A stretch of DNA of 64,000 nt from contig JBOFTV010000045.1 in assembly GCA_051652245.1 (NCBI GenBank), positions 1 to 64,000 on the forward strand, given 5' to 3'. The first letter of the stretch is position 1. Every line of letters starts with the position of its first letter. A program made the position numbers and the translations under genes. This document shows, in pieces, positions 7,520 through 16,686 of this stretch. The stretch comes from BHER01 sp051652245 (lineage in GTDB: Bacteria > Bacillota_I > Bacilli_A > Culicoidibacterales > Culicoidibacteraceae). The notes under the pieces were generated by a model. It had not been told where the DNA came from, did not search any database, and saw nothing but the letters and a program-made list of their open reading frames with translations.

Positions 7520-9427
7520 TTAAATTGAATCGAGTAATTGATGAACCTGCTCCCACTGTTCCATAAGCAACAGTAACTTAGCTTCAGCATCCAGCTTTTT
7601 AGCCGCAAATTCTTGCGACTTTTGATAATCCGAATAAATTTCCTCATCAAAAAGCGCTTTTTCTACCAAAACGAGTTCTTGCTCCAAAACATCAATTTCA
7701 GCTTCAATCGCCGCCGCTTGATTTTTAAGCCGCCGCTGCTTCGCCTGCTGCTGTTTTTGCTCTATTCGATCAACTTGCGCATCTTTAACAACAGTCTCCG
7801 TTTCGTCTTCAACATCATTATTACTTGTTGAAAAAAGCTCGAAACTGGCATAATCATCAAAAAAATACACCTTATGCTGATGGAAGAAAATTATTTTAGT
7901 TGCCAGGCGCTCAATAAAATCACGGTCATGCGAAGCAAATAAAACAGTCCCATCAAATTTCAAGAGACTCTCGACCAAAGCATCTTTTGATTGTAAATCC
8001 AAGTGATTGGTTGGCTCATCAAGCAGCAATGTATTTGCCTTTTCAAAGCAAAGTAGAGCAAGCAGTAGACGCTGCTTCTCCCCCCCACTTAATGTTGTAT
8101 TATTCATATGAACATCTTCTTGAGGGAACCCAAAGCGTGCTAAAATCGGATAAATAATTTCACGGTTAGCATCCGGATAAACATCAGCAAAAGTATCATA
8201 AACACTGACACTCTTCGTTGAAAACACCTGTTGTTGTTGGAAATAGGCAATATCAACATGATGACCAAAATCAATTTTACCAGCAATAGGTGGAATATTA
8301 TTGACTAAAGTTGACAATAAAGTCGACTTGCCAATTCCATTTTTTCCAACTAGGGCAATGCGTTCAAAGCGGAGTACATCAAAATTCAGCGTTTCATAAA
8401 GGGGGGCTTCATAACCAATCGACGTTCCATCAAATTTAAAAATAAACTTGCCACTTGTTCGATTTGTGGGTAAATTAAATGGTTTAAGCGTCGTTGCCAG
8501 TTTTAATTGCTTGACATCATCCATCTTATGTAATTTCTTAGCAGCACTCTGAGCGCGATTTGCGGTAGAAGCACGGGCCTTATTTTTAGCAATAAACTGT
8601 TCGAGTTTTTGCTTTTCACTAATAATTGCAGCTTGCGACTTCTCCAAAAAGGTAATATGCTCAATAAGATATTGCTTATAATTTTTATACGTCCCATTAT
8701 ATGTAACAAGTGAAAAAGAAATAACTTGCCAAACGGAAGTTGCCAGCGAAGCAAGCAACTTTTCATCGTGGCTAATTAAAATAATTGCCTTTGGATAAGA
8801 CGCTAAATAGGCATCCAACCAAATAATAGTCTCAATATCGAGATGATTTGTTGGCTCATCGAGCAAAAGCACATCGGGTTGTTCCAACAATAATTTAGCC
8901 AAATGCAATCTAATTTGCTGCCCCCCACTCAAGGAAAAGACAGACAGAGACCACATCGATTCACTAAAGCCAAAACGCGTGAGCAGCATTTTAATTTTCG
9001 TTTCCAGCTGATAAATCCCTTTTTGGTTAGCCTCTAACTGCAAGCTCTCATAGCGCGTGCTCAATTTTTCAAAAGCCTCACTACCATAGTTTGTCGTTGC
9101 AAAAAGCAACTCACACGATCGAATCGTCTCCAAAATAACCAAATCTTTTTCAATTACATTAAGCATCGTCTGATAAACGGACTCATCAACAAAAAATTGG
9201 GCATGCTGATCGGCATAGCCAACAGTTGTCCCGCCACTATAATTAATTGCGCCATTATCAGGTGCCTCAATTTCAGCAAGAATTTTTAATAATGTTGACT
9301 TCCCTGTTCCATTAGGACCAACAAGGACAATTTTCTGCCCTTGATGAACTGAAAAGCTCGCATCTTCAAATACGAGCTGATCACCATAATATTTAGTTAA
9401 GCCCGAAGCTGTCAAATATTGTTTCAT
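7520..9427 (-). CDS. ABC-F family ATP-binding protein
   Basis: Soluble protein with two ABC ATPase domains and no membrane segments, the ABC-F layout whose members act on the ribosome (translation factors or antibiotic protection). 635 residues. First cassette: Walker A GPNGTGKST near 38, signature SLSGGQQIRLHLAKLLL near 170, Walker B LLLDEPTNHLD near 190. Second cassette: GKNGIGKST near 355, TLSGGEKQRLLLALL near 440, LLLDEPTNHLD near 465. The last ~100 residues are charged and Gln/Lys-rich, a likely coiled coil as in Uup/YdiF. Start ATG at 9427 follows ATAGGAGGC; a longer reading would overlap the preceding gene. Specific subfamily uncertain. Confidence 0.92.
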   Translation of the reverse strand: MKQYLTASGLTKYYGDQLVFEDASFSVHQGQKIVLVGPNGTGKSTLLKILAEIEAPDNGAINYSGGTTVGYADQHAQFFVDESVYQTMLNVIEKDLVILETIRSCELLFATTNYGSEAFEKLSTRYESLQLEANQKGIYQLETKIKMLLTRFGFSESMWSLSVFSLSGGQQIRLHLAKLLLEQPDVLLLDEPTNHLDIETIIWLDAYLASYPKAIILISHDEKLLASLATSVWQVISFSLVTYNGTYKNYKQYLIEHITFLEKSQAAIISEKQKLEQFIAKNKARASTANRAQSAAKKLHKMDDVKQLKLATTLKPFNLPTNRTSGKFIFKFDGTSIGYEAPLYETLNFDVLRFERIALVGKNGIGKSTLLSTLVNNIPPIAGKIDFGHHVDIAYFQQQQVFSTKSVSVYDTFADVYPDANREIIYPILARFGFPQEDVHMNNTTLSGGEKQRLLLALLCFEKANTLLLDEPTNHLDLQSKDALVESLLKFDGTVLFASHDRDFIERLATKIIFFHQHKVYFFDDYASFELFSTSNNDVEDETETVVKDAQVDRIEQKQQQAKQRRLKNQAAAIEAEIDVLEQELVLVEKALFDEEIYSDYQKSQEFAAKKLDAEAKLLLLMEQWEQVHQLLDSI

Positions 9428-9437
9428 AAAATGCCTC

Positions 9438-9857
9438 CTATAGGGTTTTCTCACAATAGGTAATATACTTTTTAAACGCTTCTGTTTGGGCTTTAATTAG
9501 ATTTCTCTTCATAAAACGCTGGAAAAAAGAGTCATTTTCAAGTATAATTAACAGAGATACAACTGTATTATTATCAGCAGTTTCAAATAACCAAGAAATT
9601 GTAATTTTTGATTGTTTATTGACTAAACTATATTCAAAACAGTAAGGTTTTTCATGTTTTGTAATAGTTGCAGTGTACTCAACATCTTGGCCAAAACTAT
9701 GCTCAACGTATTTAAATTTTGTCCCAATAGGTTGTGTATACGAAGTGTTGAACGTCACCGATTTTTGATTTAAATCGAGTAAAACAGCATTAGTAAAACG
9801 CGAAAAAACAGCAGAAATATCATGGGCAAATGAATGCTTATATTTACTTTGTTTCAT
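9438..9857 (-). CDS. SRPBCC/START-like small protein (possibly DUF3284)
   Basis: 139 residues, no signal peptide. Pattern of a helix-grip fold: N-terminal helix (HDISAVFSRFTNAVLLDL), alternating beta strands with the EYTATITKHEKPYCFEYSL segment, and a C-terminal amphipathic helix (FMKRNLIKAQTEAFKKYI). This layout resembles polyketide cyclase/START or DUF3284 proteins; ligand and role unknown. RBS AAAGGAGGCC. Its stop is 10 bp before the ABC-F start codon, so the two genes form an operon. Divergent from cysS. Confidence 0.65.
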   Translation of the reverse strand: MKQSKYKHSFAHDISAVFSRFTNAVLLDLNQKSVTFNTSYTQPIGTKFKYVEHSFGQDVEYTATITKHEKPYCFEYSLVNKQSKITISWLFETADNNTVVSLLIILENDSFFQRFMKRNLIKAQTEAFKKYITYCEKTL

Positions 9858-9973
9858 TAAAATGGCCTCCTTTTATAATATACTTGGAAAATAACAAGTA
9901 CACTAATACTAATACAAATGAAGAGAAAAATCAATATAAAAACAATATTTAAAAAAGAAATAGAGGAAAAGTA

Positions 9974-11329
9974 ATGATAAATATTTTTGACAATCGTACA
10001 AGGGAGTTAAAAGAATTCATTCCAATTAACAAAAATCGTGTCAGAATGTATGTCTGTGGTCCAACCGTCTATAATTATATTCACATTGGAAATGCTCGCC
10101 CAGCCGTTTTTTTTGACGTTGTTAGTCGTTATTTTATGTATCAGGGATATGAAGTTGATTTTGTTAGTAATATTACGGATATTGACGATAAAATAATTCA
10201 ACGTGCTCAAGAAGAAGGGGTAACAGAACAAGAAATCACCCAAAAATATAGCGAAGCATTCCTAGAAGACTGTGCAAAATTAGGTGTCTGCCTGACAACA
10301 AAACGACTATATGCAACAGAATATATTACTGAAATCATCACCTATATTCAACGCCTAATTGCAGCAGAGGTCGCATATGTTGTCAATGGATCAGTCTATT
10401 TTGACATCGCAAAAATAGACGTTTATGCTGAACTCTCAAAGCAAAGCATAGCAGGCATGCAAATAGGAGCAAGAATCGAAGAAAACTTAGAAAAGAAATC
10501 AGCAATTGACTTCAACCTCTGGAAACCAACAACAAAAGGCCTCAACTGGGACTCACCTTGGTCTAGAGGACGACCGGGATGGCATACGGAATGTGTAGCA
10601 ATGATTGAGGCACACTTTGGTGGTCCAATTGATATTCATGGAGGTGGAATGGATTTGAAATTCCCCCATCATGACAATGAAATCGCCCAGGCAAAAGCCT
10701 TAGGTTGCAATGTCCTAGCAAATTATTGGATGCACAATGGTTTTGTCGAATTAGACACCCAGAAGATGTCAAAATCACTAGGTAATTTTTCACTAGCCAC
10801 AGATGTAATTGAGCAATATGGCGCAAAAGCTGTTCGGTTTTGGCTCCTATCAGTCCAATACAGTCAACCCCTAGCTTTTAGCCCCGATATTTTATTAGAA
10901 ACCCAACAAATTGTTGAAAAAATGCAACAAATGTACGAAGATGTAACAACACAATTAAAAATAAATAATTATTTGGCCAAAAACTTGATTTCGAGCGAAA
11001 GAGTATATGAGCAACAACAAAAATTTGAAGCTGCGATGAACAATGATTTTAATACAGCAAATGCGATTACAACTTTACATGAAATAACCAAACAGATGAA
11101 TATCCATTTGCGCCAAGGGGAGAAAAGTTATGGTGTACTATCACAGTATGCAATGCTCTTTTCTAAAATTGACGAAGTATTAGGATTAAACTTAGCAATT
11201 GAAATCACCATTGATGCGCCAACAATCCAAACCTATAAGTCTTGGCAAGAAGCCAAAGCAAGTAAAGACTTTATCACAGCAGACAAGCATCGCAACGCTT
11301 TACTTGCTAAAAATATACGCGTAAGATAA
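9974..11329 (+). CDS. cysS: Cysteinyl-tRNA synthetase
   Basis: Class I synthetase, charges tRNA-Cys. 451 residues, slightly short for the family. CGPTVYNYIHIGNARP carries the zinc-ligand Cys and the HIGH-equivalent HIGN; further zinc ligands lie in the WHTEC and HHDNE segments near 205-235; KMSKSLGNF near 265 is the KMSKS loop. The helical C-terminal domain is present. RBS AGAGGAAAAG. No T-box leader is apparent in the 116-bp divergent intergenic region. It starts a Bacillus-like cysS-rlmB-sigma cluster. Confidence 0.97.
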   Translation: MINIFDNRTRELKEFIPINKNRVRMYVCGPTVYNYIHIGNARPAVFFDVVSRYFMYQGYEVDFVSNITDIDDKIIQRAQEEGVTEQEITQKYSEAFLEDCAKLGVCLTTKRLYATEYITEIITYIQRLIAAEVAYVVNGSVYFDIAKIDVYAELSKQSIAGMQIGARIEENLEKKSAIDFNLWKPTTKGLNWDSPWSRGRPGWHTECVAMIEAHFGGPIDIHGGGMDLKFPHHDNEIAQAKALGCNVLANYWMHNGFVELDTQKMSKSLGNFSLATDVIEQYGAKAVRFWLLSVQYSQPLAFSPDILLETQQIVEKMQQMYEDVTTQLKINNYLAKNLISSERVYEQQQKFEAAMNNDFNTANAITTLHEITKQMNIHLRQGEKSYGVLSQYAMLFSKIDEVLGLNLAIEITIDAPTIQTYKSWQEAKASKDFITADKHRNALLAKNIRVR

Positions 11330-11363
11330 TAATAAATATATTAAGAAATAAAGGAGCATAATA

Positions 11364-12107
11364 ATGCAAATAATCTATGGGAAAAACAGTGTAGAAACAT
11401 ACCTTCAATATGCAGACAAGCTAGTCAAAGAAATTCTATTATATGAGGGAGTAACGGAGAAAACAAGCGAAGAAATCATGACACTTGCCATCAAAAAGCA
11501 AATAAAAGTAACAATAATTAACAAAAAAGAACTACAAAAATATGTTGACCCCAAAGCTGTCCACCAGGGAATACTTGCAAAAACAGATGATTTTAAATAT
11601 GCAGATCTGCATACTGTTTTATCTAATGTTAAACAATTGGAGCGTCCACCTTTTTTTCTTCTAATTGATCAGCTACAGGATCCGCGGAATTTGGGGGCTA
11701 TTTTGCGTAGTGCTGATTGTGCAGGTGGAGTAGATGGGGTAATTATTACCAAGCATAATAGTTGTGAGGTAACAGCAGCAGCAATTAAAACATCAACAGG
11801 GGCAGCACTTAATATTCCGATTATCCAAGTAGTCAATGCTAAAAATGCAATTACAGCACTTAAAAAGGCCGGAATTTGGATTTGTGGTTTAGATATGGAT
11901 GGCGCAGTTGACTACCGCAAGCAGGATTATTTAATGCCGCTTTGCTTAATTGTTGGTGGTGAAGATAAGGGGGTTCGCCACATTATTAAAAGGGAAAGTG
12001 ATTTTAACGTATTCATACCAATGCATTCAGCAACAGTAAATTCATTGAATGTGTCGGTCGCAACAAGTTTATTAGTATATGAAGTTATGTATCAACGCGC
12101 AAAATAA
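11364..12107 (+). CDS. rlmB: 23S rRNA (guanosine-2'-O-)-methyltransferase RlmB (TrmH/SpoU family)
   Basis: 247 residues. N-terminal substrate-binding domain (IIYGKNSVETYL start) then SPOUT methyltransferase domain with motif 1 IDQLQDPRNLGAILRSADCAG near 100, motif 2 LIVGGEDKGV near 195 and motif 3 IPMHSATVNSLNVSVATS near 215, which together form the trefoil knot and SAM site. RBS AAAGGAGC. Follows cysS directly; mrnC (mini-RNase III), which separates them in Bacillus subtilis, is absent. Confidence 0.93.
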   Translation: MQIIYGKNSVETYLQYADKLVKEILLYEGVTEKTSEEIMTLAIKKQIKVTIINKKELQKYVDPKAVHQGILAKTDDFKYADLHTVLSNVKQLERPPFFLLIDQLQDPRNLGAILRSADCAGGVDGVIITKHNSCEVTAAAIKTSTGAALNIPIIQVVNAKNAITALKKAGIWICGLDMDGAVDYRKQDYLMPLCLIVGGEDKGVRHIIKRESDFNVFIPMHSATVNSLNVSVATSLLVYEVMYQRAK

Positions 12108-12122
12108 ACGTAAGGAGAAATT

Positions 12123-12683
12123 ATGGGGGAACCAAGTTATGACGAGTTATATTACTTAGCTTGTGAGAAAAATGAAATGGCAGAGAAGATGCTTTGCCAA
12201 CGAATTGAAAGATATTTACAGTGGCTCTGTTTTGTTAAAGCAAATGATTTTTTGCGAACAGAAGACATAATGTCATATGGATGGCAAGGCTATATTGATG
12301 CAATGCAACGGTATTTGCCTGGTCATAACACAACTTTTAAGACATTTGCCCAGTTTTGTATCAAAAGAAGATTAATCGATGTCCAGAGGGGAAGAAATAA
12401 GCGCACAATGAAAGCACATATGACAAGCCTGCTTATTTCGGATGAGAAAGTGGCTTATACGGTCGAAACACGCTACACAACTCAAATTACTGATGAAAAT
12501 ATGATATTTGAAACATTTTGGAAACAATTAGTCGCCAAAGAGCGCTTGCTCCTAAGTAAATATACTTTTGGTGAAAGCATTGACGAAATGGCAACATACT
12601 TTCAGTGCTCAAATGCTTCAATTTACAAGAAAATTAGAGGCTTAAGAACCAAACTTGTCCAAAGCATGAGCGGAAACCAATAA
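12123..12683 (+). CDS. Sigma-70 family RNA polymerase sigma factor, SigH-like by position
   Basis: 186 residues. A region-2 core (YGWQGYIDAMQRYLPGHNTTFKTFAQFCIKRR, roughly residues 53-85) contains the helix that normally binds the -10 element; the C-terminal ~60 residues look like a divergent region 4 helix-turn-helix (IDEMATYFQCSNASIYKKIRGLR). The sequence is diverged from Bacillus SigH but sits where sigH lies in many Bacilli, downstream of cysS-rlmB. RBS AAGGAG; 15 bp after rlmB. Target promoters cannot be told from the window. Could instead be a ComX-like competence sigma factor. Confidence 0.75.
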   Translation: MGEPSYDELYYLACEKNEMAEKMLCQRIERYLQWLCFVKANDFLRTEDIMSYGWQGYIDAMQRYLPGHNTTFKTFAQFCIKRRLIDVQRGRNKRTMKAHMTSLLISDEKVAYTVETRYTTQITDENMIFETFWKQLVAKERLLLSKYTFGESIDEMATYFQCSNASIYKKIRGLRTKLVQSMSGNQ

Positions 12684-12703
12684 ATAAAAATGAGGTAACA
12701 ATA

Positions 12704-13420
12704 ATGGAAAAACAAACACATGTGCAAAAAATTAACTATAATACTGAACAAGAGAAAATTACCAAAGCGTATCGCTTAAAAGGAATACGGCCAAAAGTTA
12801 TTGTTCATAGTTGTTGTGCACCATGCAGCACATATGTCTTAGAAAAATTAGTCGTCGATATGGATGTGACAATCTATTTTTATAACCCTAATATTCATCC
12901 AAAGCAAGAGTACCTTAGGCGAATGGATGCGCAAAAAGCATTTATTGATGCTTTCAATCATAAAACATCAGCAAATGTAGAATTTCTACCAGCACGGTAT
13001 GAACCCAAAGAATTCTATGCCAAAACCAAAGATTTAGCGGATGAAAAAGAAGGTAGTGGTACAAGATGTGCTGTTTGTTATGAACTAAGAATTGATCAAG
13101 CTGCACAAAAAGGCGCAGAATTATCCTATGATTTTTTTGCCAGTGCGCTAACATTAAGTCCCAAAAAGAATAGTCAAAAGATCAATGAAATTGGCAAGCA
13201 ATTAGAAGAAATTTATGACATTGCTTACTTGCCCTCAGACTTTAAAAAGAATAATGGCTATAAAAGATCAATTGAACTCTGTGGAGAATATGATGTCTAC
13301 CGCCAGTGTTATTGCGGTTGTGTCTTTGCTGCTAAGCAGCAGGGAATTGATTTTAAAGAGGTCATTGCTAAGGCAAAACAAGCGCAAATGGAAAAGCAAG
13401 CGCAAATGGATGAAAAGTGA
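12704..13420 (+). CDS. queH: Epoxyqueuosine reductase QueH
   Basis: Last step of queuosine synthesis in tRNA, an alternative to QueG. 238 residues. SCCAPCSTYVLEKL near 36 gives the CC-x2-C cluster ligands, with a downstream C in RCAVCYELR (near 125) and CYCGCVF near 208 supplying further Cys of the iron-sulfur/metal site; FYNPNIHPKQEY is conserved. The final residues repeat KQAQMEKQAQMDEK, a short Lys/Gln tail. RBS GAGG; starts 20 bp after the sigma factor gene. Confidence 0.92.
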   Translation: MEKQTHVQKINYNTEQEKITKAYRLKGIRPKVIVHSCCAPCSTYVLEKLVVDMDVTIYFYNPNIHPKQEYLRRMDAQKAFIDAFNHKTSANVEFLPARYEPKEFYAKTKDLADEKEGSGTRCAVCYELRIDQAAQKGAELSYDFFASALTLSPKKNSQKINEIGKQLEEIYDIAYLPSDFKKNNGYKRSIELCGEYDVYRQCYCGCVFAAKQQGIDFKEVIAKAKQAQMEKQAQMDEK

Positions 13421-13481
13421 GTTAAATAACTTTTTTTGATGACAATAATGCTGAATATCCATGCTATTTTTGCTGAAATTG

Positions 13482-13490
13482 TGATATAAT
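13482..13490 (+). promoter_or_regulatory. Extended -10 promoter of pta
   Basis: TGATATAAT (TGnTATAAT) ends 70 bp before the pta ATG; no convincing -35. Confidence 0.6.
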
Positions 13491-13560
13491 GAAAGAGATG
13501 TGGCAGATTGCTTATTTTAATTTATTAAAATGTCAAAATAATAGTATGGAGGAAAACAGT

Positions 13561-14535
13561 ATGAATTTAATTGAAACAATGAAAGTAGAAATCAAAGGAA
13601 AAGGACTAAGACTAGTCTTACCAGAGGGGTGGGATAGTCGCGTGCTGAATGCTGCAGCAAGATTAGTCTCTGAAAACCTAGTGCACCCAATTTTACTAGG
13701 AGATAAGATGACAATTTTACAAACGGCTAAAGGTTTAGGTCTAAATCTTGCAGAAATGGAAATTATTGATCCGAAAACATATGCTGGTTTTGAGGATATG
13801 GTAGCATCATTTGTTGAACTACGTAAAGGCAAAATTACAGATAAGGAAGCACGAGAAATGCTTCAACAAACGAACTATTTTGGAACGATGCTAATTAAAC
13901 TTGGCTTGGCTGATGCTTTGGTGGGTGGTGTGATTTATTCAACGGCTGATACTGTAAGACCTGCATTACAAATTATCAAAACAAAGCCAGATGTTGCAAA
14001 GGTTTCAAGCATGTTTTATTTACACAAGGGTGCAGATTCTTATATTTTTGGTGACTGCGCCATTAATGTTAACCCTGATGCGGTTGATTTAGCTGATATA
14101 GCTACTGGTTGTGCTCTAGCAGCAACAAAATTTGGTATTAATGAACCAAAAGTAGCCTTTTTGAGTTATTCTTCCAAAGGATCAGGTGCAGGACCAGATG
14201 TTGAAAAAGTACAACAAGCAGCAAAATTATTCCAACAACAGCATCCAAATATTCCGTGCGACGGAGAATTACAATTTGACAGTGCTGTTGTCCCAAGTGT
14301 TGCAATTCAAAAAGCACCAACATCAGATGTTGCAGGTTATGCAAATATCCTAATATTTCCTGATTTACAATCAGCAAATATTGGCTATAAAATTGCCCAA
14401 CGATTTGGAGGGTATGAAGCATTAGGACCGATTTTATTAGGTTTGAATTCACCAATTAATGATTTAAGCCGTGGAGCAAGTGTAGAAGATATTTACAAAG
14501 TTGCAATTATTACTATAGCGCAAATCAGAGCATAA
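13561..14535 (+). CDS. pta: Phosphate acetyltransferase
   Basis: Interconverts acetyl-CoA and acetyl phosphate, feeding acetate kinase. 324 residues, matching the short Bacillus Pta. LVLPEGWDSRVLNAA at the start, GLADALVGGVIYSTADTVRPALQ near 130 and FLSYSSKGSGAGPDVEKV near 200, then FPDLQSANIGYKIAQRFG near 270 are family motifs. The ATG at 13561 follows ATGGAGGAAAAC; an in-frame ATG 72 bp earlier lies on the promoter and would add residues unlike the family. Ends before a strong terminator. Confidence 0.96.
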   Translation: MNLIETMKVEIKGKGLRLVLPEGWDSRVLNAAARLVSENLVHPILLGDKMTILQTAKGLGLNLAEMEIIDPKTYAGFEDMVASFVELRKGKITDKEAREMLQQTNYFGTMLIKLGLADALVGGVIYSTADTVRPALQIIKTKPDVAKVSSMFYLHKGADSYIFGDCAINVNPDAVDLADIATGCALAATKFGINEPKVAFLSYSSKGSGAGPDVEKVQQAAKLFQQQHPNIPCDGELQFDSAVVPSVAIQKAPTSDVAGYANILIFPDLQSANIGYKIAQRFGGYEALGPILLGLNSPINDLSRGASVEDIYKVAIITIAQIRA

Positions 14536-14570
14536 AAATTAAAACAAAGCAGGGGAATCCTTGCAAGAGC

Positions 14571-14599
14571 AAATGCTTCTCAATTGAGAAGCATTTTTA
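14571..14599 (+). terminator. pta terminator
   Basis: 11-bp perfect stem AAATGCTTCTC/GAGAAGCATTT with loop AATT, followed by TTAT. Confidence 0.85.
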
Positions 14600-14636
14600 T
14601 GCACAAAGTAAGTGTTAAATTTAAAGGAGCAATTCC

Positions 14637-14876
14637 ATGAAAATATCAGTCATAAAATACTGTGAAAGCTGCAAAAAAAGAGGTCCCACAGTAAAAACGC
14701 AATTATTACCCAAAATTAAAAAGGCATTTCCGGATGCCTTATTAGAATCAAAGTGCCTTTCATTTTGTGGGCCCGGATCAAGACAACCATTTGTTTATGT
14801 TGATGATACACTAATTTATGCAGCAGATGATGAACAGCTGATTGCAAAAATTAAAGAACATCTCGAGCAAGAATAA
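14637..14876 (+). CDS. DUF1450-like small Cys-rich protein
   Basis: 79 residues. Cysteines occur as YCESC near the N-terminus and CLSFC near 40-44, in a thioredoxin-like order resembling DUF1450/YuzB, whose members may bind a [2Fe-2S] or metal centre. Function unknown. Good RBS (AAAGGAGC). The HD-domain gene starts 28 bp downstream, so cotranscription is likely. Confidence 0.7.
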   Translation: MKISVIKYCESCKKRGPTVKTQLLPKIKKAFPDALLESKCLSFCGPGSRQPFVYVDDTLIYAADDEQLIAKIKEHLEQE

Positions 14877-14904
14877 TATTGGCAAAGAAAAGGAGGAATG
14901 TTCG

Positions 14905-16173
14905 ATGCAAAAGCAAAAAGTTTTTCGCGACCCAATTCACAATTATATCAAAGTTGACACCCCGTTAGTTTGGGAATTGGTTAACACTGCTGCTTTTCAA
15001 AGGTTAAATAACATCCGCCAACTGGGTGGCTCATTCCAGATTTTTCATGGTGCTGTGCACACAAGATTTGGTCATTGCTTAGGTGTTTACGCGATTGCCT
15101 ACGACATGATTGCCCAGGTTACAGAACTAAGAAGTGCCTTAAGTTATCGCCAAACACTGCTGTTTTATTGTGCTGCTCTATTACATGACTTAGGTCATGG
15201 ACCATTTTCACATGCATCTGAAGCTTTTCTAAGAGTACATCATGAAAAGATGACATGTAGAATAATCTTAGAAGATGAAGAAATACGTACAATTTTAGAC
15301 AACGTCGACAGTGAATTTGCAAATGACGTTGTCCTGATTATTCAAAAGAAATTTAGCAACAAACTTATTGTCCAACTAATTTCAAGTCAAGTAGATGTAG
15401 ACCGCATGGATTATTTACTTAGAGATGCCTATTATGCGGGAGTCCCTTACGGGAAATATGATCGCGCGCGAATTTTACGCGTGATGAAAGTTAGTAATAA
15501 CCGAATTCATTTTAAAGAATCAGGTATATGTGCGCTAGAAGATTTCATGCTAAGTAGATATCATATGCGGATTCAAGTATATGGAAATATCAAAGGTCAA
15601 GCATTTGAAGTTCTGCTGATGCTTAGCACGATGCGATTTATTGCCATATGGGAGCAGAAATTATTGCCAAATCAGCGAATTTATCAGAAAATGTATAACT
15701 TCTTAACCTTGAATGAGAAAAGTACGATAACGGATTTCCTTTCATTTGATGACCATCTCTACATTGCCGTGCAAAAAATGTTAATGGAAGAAACAGATGT
15801 CACAATGGTCAAGCTGGCAACAGATATTTCACATAGGAGGCTACCACATGTTTTTAGTATAGCGGATAAATTAGCGTTTGAAACAATTCAAGCACAGCTA
15901 GTCAAACTACGAGCAGAAGGTGATCAACGTGGATTCTATGCCCATATTTTTGAGGATATTGATGGAGCATTGTATAATTATGACACCAAAGATAGCATCA
16001 GTATTTACAAAAAGGATGGAACAATTGCACCAATTGAGCAATGTTCAACAATTATTAAAGCACTGCAACAAGAACAAGTTAAGCAAAATTATCATTTGTT
16101 TATCGTAAAAGATGAAGGTATAGAAAAAGATAGTGACATTTCAACAATTTTAGCATACTTAGGAATAAAATAA
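14905..16173 (+). CDS. HD-domain phosphohydrolase (YwfO/dGTPase-like)
   Basis: 422 residues. Starts QKVFRDPIHNYIKVD, the hallmark of the YwfO-like HD family. Metal ligands: H of VHTRFGHCLGVYAIA, HD of LLHDLGHGPFSHASE near 90, and D of VDVDRMDYLLRDA near 165. Likely a nucleotide or nucleoside triphosphate phosphohydrolase; relatives act on dNTPs. ATG at 14905 follows AAGGAGGA; an in-frame ATG 63 bp upstream lies inside the preceding gene. ywfO lies near pta in Bacillus subtilis too. Confidence 0.85.
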   Translation: MQKQKVFRDPIHNYIKVDTPLVWELVNTAAFQRLNNIRQLGGSFQIFHGAVHTRFGHCLGVYAIAYDMIAQVTELRSALSYRQTLLFYCAALLHDLGHGPFSHASEAFLRVHHEKMTCRIILEDEEIRTILDNVDSEFANDVVLIIQKKFSNKLIVQLISSQVDVDRMDYLLRDAYYAGVPYGKYDRARILRVMKVSNNRIHFKESGICALEDFMLSRYHMRIQVYGNIKGQAFEVLLMLSTMRFIAIWEQKLLPNQRIYQKMYNFLTLNEKSTITDFLSFDDHLYIAVQKMLMEETDVTMVKLATDISHRRLPHVFSIADKLAFETIQAQLVKLRAEGDQRGFYAHIFEDIDGALYNYDTKDSISIYKKDGTIAPIEQCSTIIKALQQEQVKQNYHLFIVKDEGIEKDSDISTILAYLGIK

Positions 16174-16185
16174 TAAGAATAACAC

Positions 16186-16214
16186 TTGCCTTTTAACCGC
16201 TAAATCGCTATAAT
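16186..16214 (+). promoter_or_regulatory. Promoter ahead of the DUF1934-argS-rpoE genes
   Basis: TTGCCT (16186-16191), 17 bp, TATAAT (16209-16214). Confidence 0.8.
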
Positions 16215-16246
16215 TTTATAAGGAAAAACAAAGGAGAAGAGCAACT

Positions 16247-16666
16247 GTGTTAACAAAGAAAGTATTATTTTCAAGCACCGTGACGCTAAATGGAGAAATA
16301 GAACAGACATCTTACATTGTGGATGCACACATAAAAGTAAAAGATGGCGCTCTGCAGATACTAACGTTTATTGAACCTAAGATGGCAGAATCTGAAAAAG
16401 AAACGATGACAAAAATTATCATTGATGGTGGTAAACTCGAATTAATCAGAAATGGTGAAGCTTATATGTCACAAGTTTTCCAAGAAAACACCCAAAGTAC
16501 TGGAAAATACGAAACAACGTATGGACACTTTATTACCAGAGCAAGGACAACCAAATTAGACATATCTGGTGATGAAAAGAGTGGCAAAATAAAAATTTCA
16601 TACGACCTATTTCTCAGTGATGTAGAAAGCGGACATTTCGAGTTAAAAATAGCTTATCAAGATTAA
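16247..16666 (+). CDS. DUF1934 beta-barrel protein (YwiB-like)
   Basis: 139 residues. Alternating beta-strand pattern of the calycin-like DUF1934 family, whose members sit upstream of argS in Bacilli (ywiB-argS-rpoE), as here. Function unknown. GTG start (GTGTTAACAAAG) after AAGGAG with 8-bp spacing. argS begins 20 bp downstream. Confidence 0.75.
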   Translation: MLTKKVLFSSTVTLNGEIEQTSYIVDAHIKVKDGALQILTFIEPKMAESEKETMTKIIIDGGKLELIRNGEAYMSQVFQENTQSTGKYETTYGHFITRARTTKLDISGDEKSGKIKISYDLFLSDVESGHFELKIAYQD

Positions 16667-16686
16667 AGGAAAGGACGTGCCATATT

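Noticed and set aside
9858..9973. T-box leader before cysS
   Set aside because: The intergenic region is only 116 bp, AT-rich, and has no T-box core or terminator.
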